A DNA stretch of 64,000 nucleotides, taken from assembly GCF_030486595.1 (NCBI RefSeq), contig NZ_JAUJZH010000016.1:1-64000 (forward strand), in the 5' to 3' direction. Of the stretch, positions 62,189-64,000 are shown piece by piece. The DNA comes from Variovorax ginsengisoli (GTDB taxonomy: Bacteria; Pseudomonadota; Gammaproteobacteria; Burkholderiales; Burkholderiaceae_C). The notes below the pieces were generated by a model that ran no database searches, had not been told where the DNA came from, and saw only the letters and a program-made list of their open reading frames with translations. The stretch's first letter is position 1, and each line of letters begins with the position of its first letter. A program made the position numbers and the translations under genes.

Positions 62189-63373
62189 TAGTGCAGTGCG
62201 CCACGTAAATATGTACTTATCGTGTGCTCCGTGCCAGCGCCGCCTTGGCGCGCGTGACCTTGGCCAAGATGTCGGTCGCGCTCTTGGTCCAGATGAAGGG
62301 TTTGGGGTTGGCGTTGTGGTGGGCCACGTACAGATCGATGGCGAACTCCAGTTCGGCCACGCTGGTGAAGCTGTCGCGCCGGATGCGGTTCTCCGAGATG
62401 TCGCGGAAGAAGCGCTCGACCATGTTCAGCCACGAGGCACTGGTGGGCGTGAAGTGCATGACGAAGCGCGGGTGCTTGGCCAGCCAAGCCTGCACGTCCG
62501 GGTGCGTGTGGGTGCCGTAGTTGTCCACGATCAGGTGCAACTGCAGGTGCTTGGGCGTCTTGCGCTGGATCAGCCGCAGGAACTGCAGCCACTCGGCGTG
62601 GCGGTGTTGCGGCTGGCACATCGAGATCACGGTGCCGTCCAGGGTGTTCAAGGCGGCGAACAGCGTGGTCGTACCGTGGCGCTTGTAGTCGTGGGTGACG
62701 GTGCCGGCGCGGCCTTTCTTCATCGGCAAGCCCGGCTGGGTGCGGTTGAGCGCCTGGATCTGGCTCTTTTCGTCGCAGCTCAGAACCAGGGCGCGCTCGG
62801 GAGGATTGAGGTACAGCCCCACGACATCCAGCAGCTTGTCCTCGAAGCGGGGGTCGCGCGAGAGCTTGAAGGTGCTTTGCCGATGCGGCTTCAGACCGTT
62901 GCGCTTCCAGACGCGGCGGATGGTGGTCGGCCCTACACCGAGTTGCGCGGCCAGCGTGCGCGTGCTCCAGTGCGTGGCGGCGATGGGCTTTTCGTGAAGC
63001 GTCATGTCCACAATGCTCGACTCAAACTCGGCGGTGGTCACGCTGGGGGTACGCCCGGGGCGCGGCGCGTCATGCATCAGGGCTTCCACCCCGCCTTCCA
63101 GGAAGCGCTGGCGCCACAAGGCCACCTGGCGCCGATCCAGATCGACCTCGGCGGCGATGTCCTTGTTCTGCCAGCCCTCGGCAGCCAGCAACACGATCTT
63201 GGCTCGTTGCTGCACACGAGCCTCGACGCGGCCTCGTCGCGCCAAGGCCGTCAGCTCTCGTTGAACAGCGGCATCCAGTTCGATCTTCGGGGCAATGCGC
63301 ATGGCTGCGACCTCCATCGAGGTCGGAGTGTGCCGCATCTATTAAGTTCCACTATTTCGAGCGCACCGCACTA
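62189..63373 (-). mobile_element. IS630-family insertion, copy 2 (intact)
   Basis: About 1.185 kb bounded by TA. Ends read TAGTGCAGTGCGCC (left) and TAGTGCGGTGCGCT (right, reverse strand), matching copy 1 at 36331-37511. The orientation is opposite to copy 1. The right TA lies in the stop codon of a tyrosine recombinase gene. Confidence 0.88.
62217..63302 (-). CDS. IS630-family DDE transposase
   Basis: The 361-residue transposase starts at ATG 63302 (MRIAPKIELDAAVQREL). Two N-terminal HTH units are visible (QNKDIAAEVDLDRRQVALW and LAAQLGVGPTTIRRVWKRNG). The DDE catalytic core has VLSCDEKSQIQALNRTQPG (first Asp), LIVDNYGTHTHPD (second Asp) and SASWLNMVERFFRDISENRI (Glu). The frame is complete, unlike copy 1. 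An in-frame start at 63338 would lengthen it by 12 residues. Confidence 0.93.
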   Translation of the reverse strand: MRIAPKIELDAAVQRELTALARRGRVEARVQQRAKIVLLAAEGWQNKDIAAEVDLDRRQVALWRQRFLEGGVEALMHDAPRPGRTPSVTTAEFESSIVDMTLHEKPIAATHWSTRTLAAQLGVGPTTIRRVWKRNGLKPHRQSTFKLSRDPRFEDKLLDVVGLYLNPPERALVLSCDEKSQIQALNRTQPGLPMKKGRAGTVTHDYKRHGTTTLFAALNTLDGTVISMCQPQHRHAEWLQFLRLIQRKTPKHLQLHLIVDNYGTHTHPDVQAWLAKHPRFVMHFTPTSASWLNMVERFFRDISENRIRRDSFTSVAELEFAIDLYVAHHNANPKPFIWTKSATDILAKVTRAKAALARSTR

Positions 63374-64000
63374 GTCGAGCATGCGCGCCGTTTTGCTGTT
63401 GAGCAGGTCGCCCGCTCGGTAGTAGCCCATGAAAACCTCAAAATTCCGATGCCCCGTCATCTTCATGGCTTCTTCAGGCGGCATCTGACGCCGCCCCGCC
63501 TCCGTGACGAAGCCGGAGCGCAATGAATGCGCTGAGAAGCGTCCCTCAAGTCCTGCAAGTTTCGCTCGAGCCATGACAATCTTGCGAACTGCTCGAGGTG
63601 CCAGCGGCTCATCGAGAATCTGGCCGCTCTTCAGGATGCGCCTGAAGATTGGCCCTCGTTGCGATCCGCTCAACTGCAGCCAGCTTCTGAGCGCATCTGC
63701 AGCGCGCCCTACAACCGGTTTTTGGGTCGAGTCGTCAACTCGCCCCTCTTGGTTGCTCTTGGAATACGTCAGTAGATAGACGTAGCCGCGTGCGCCGTGA
63801 TCGGTCAGGTTCTCAAGGGTGGCCGAGGAAACCTCTGAGCGCCGGCGCCCGCCGCTGGCCCACGCAAAGAGAATCAATGCCCGATCGCGCACGCCACAGG
63901 GCGACATGTCGCAGGTGTTCAGCAAGGGCTCCAGAAGATCGCGGGTGAGGGCGGCTTGCTGACGTGGACGGACCTGACGTCGAGCGTAGCCGACGCGCAC
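63371..64000 (-). CDS. tyrosine recombinase/integrase, C-terminal part
   Basis: The C-terminal 209 residues of a site-specific integrase are visible; the start is beyond the window. Catalytic residues seen are the first Arg (GGRRRSEV, about residue 53-54), H158 and R161 (AHSLRSGF), H184 (MTGHRN) and the Tyr in VFMGYYRAGDL (193/194). The stop codon TAG coincides with the TA duplicated by IS630 copy 2, so the insertion may have replaced the last few residues. The enzyme probably belonged to the island that contains the kfrA relic and the SIR2 gene. Confidence 0.85.
   Translation of the reverse strand: MRVGYARRQVRPRQQAALTRDLLEPLLNTCDMSPCGVRDRALILFAWASGGRRRSEVSSATLENLTDHGARGYVYLLTYSKSNQEGRVDDSTQKPVVGRAADALRSWLQLSGSQRGPIFRRILKSGQILDEPLAPRAVRKIVMARAKLAGLEGRFSAHSLRSGFVTEAGRRQMPPEEAMKMTGHRNFEVFMGYYRAGDLLNSKTARMLD

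Noticed and set aside
61965..63374. Long + strand open frame across IS630 copy 2
   Set aside because: It is antisense to the intact transposase and starts in non-coding sequence.
1..64000. tRNA, rRNA and CRISPR arrays
   Set aside because: No cloverleaf-like T-arm sequences, rRNA segments or regularly spaced repeats were noticed by eye; a covariance search could still find a tRNA.

Overview
The window is high-GC and fits a betaproteobacterium of the order Burkholderiales, probably family Comamonadaceae (Variovorax/Polaromonas/Acidovorax type). That placement is an inference from the four tctAB-less Bug-type solute receptors, the five LysR regulators and the gene families present; no rRNA or other phylogenetic marker lies in the window. 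Mobile elements and gene remnants are dense, so this is an accessory region of a chromosome, or a large plasmid or megaplasmid.

Layout. (1) 1-10.7 kb is a DNA-repair and mutagenesis block. imuA-imuB-dnaE2 lies behind a LexA box. An SRAP-domain gene and a YciI gene diverge from it, and a three-domain ligD follows with small uncharacterised genes. (2) 11.1-16.1 kb holds a two-gene unit: an RloC/PrrC-like AAA_13 ATPase with a zinc-hook CxxC and a possible anticodon-nuclease C-terminus, followed by a DUF4238 + SEC-C protein. It is a candidate defence or toxin module. (3) 16.1-21.3 kb is mobile debris: a broken ParB gene, an IS110-family element, and an IS91-like element carrying a tyrosine recombinase next to its HUH transposase. 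(4) 21.3-23.1 kb has three secreted or membrane hypotheticals. (5) 23.8-36.3 kb is a catabolic region. One LysR gene diverges from an rraA-bug-rraA operon. A second LysR gene sits with an operon whose products match, in order, mesaconyl-CoA C1-C4 CoA transferase, mesaconyl-C4-CoA hydratase, mesaconyl-C1-CoA hydratase, malyl/beta-methylmalyl-CoA lyase and a second CitE-type lyase, plus a Bug receptor. A further CoA transferase diverges. The same 25-bp dyad sits in front of both the mct operon and that CoA transferase.

(6) 36.3-37.5 kb is a frameshifted IS630-family copy; 38.2-39.3 kb is a KfrA-like coiled-coil DNA-binding gene. (7) 39.4-54.5 kb is a second catabolic region: LysR/MFS/flavodoxin-fold reductase/Bug, then a LysR divergent from an operon of CoA transferase, thiolase, SDR, enoyl-CoA hydratase, iron alcohol dehydrogenase, Bug, MmgE/PrpD and thioesterase, then a third LysR. 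(8) 54.8-57 kb has small scattered genes. (9) 57.1-64 kb is a second mobile/defence patch: an internally deleted derivative of the IS91-like element, a truncated second kfrA, a 1273-residue SIR2-DUF4020 protein, an intact IS630 copy, and the C-terminal part of another tyrosine recombinase cut by the window edge.

How the parts fit together. The first catabolic operon would convert propionyl-CoA + glyoxylate, or mesaconate/citramalate, to acetyl-CoA + pyruvate. It reconstructs the glyoxylate-assimilation half of the 3-hydroxypropionate bicycle, or a C5-dicarboxylate degradation route. The second operon looks like a CoA-dependent beta-oxidation-type pathway for an unidentified acid. No rRNA, tRNA or CRISPR array was seen.
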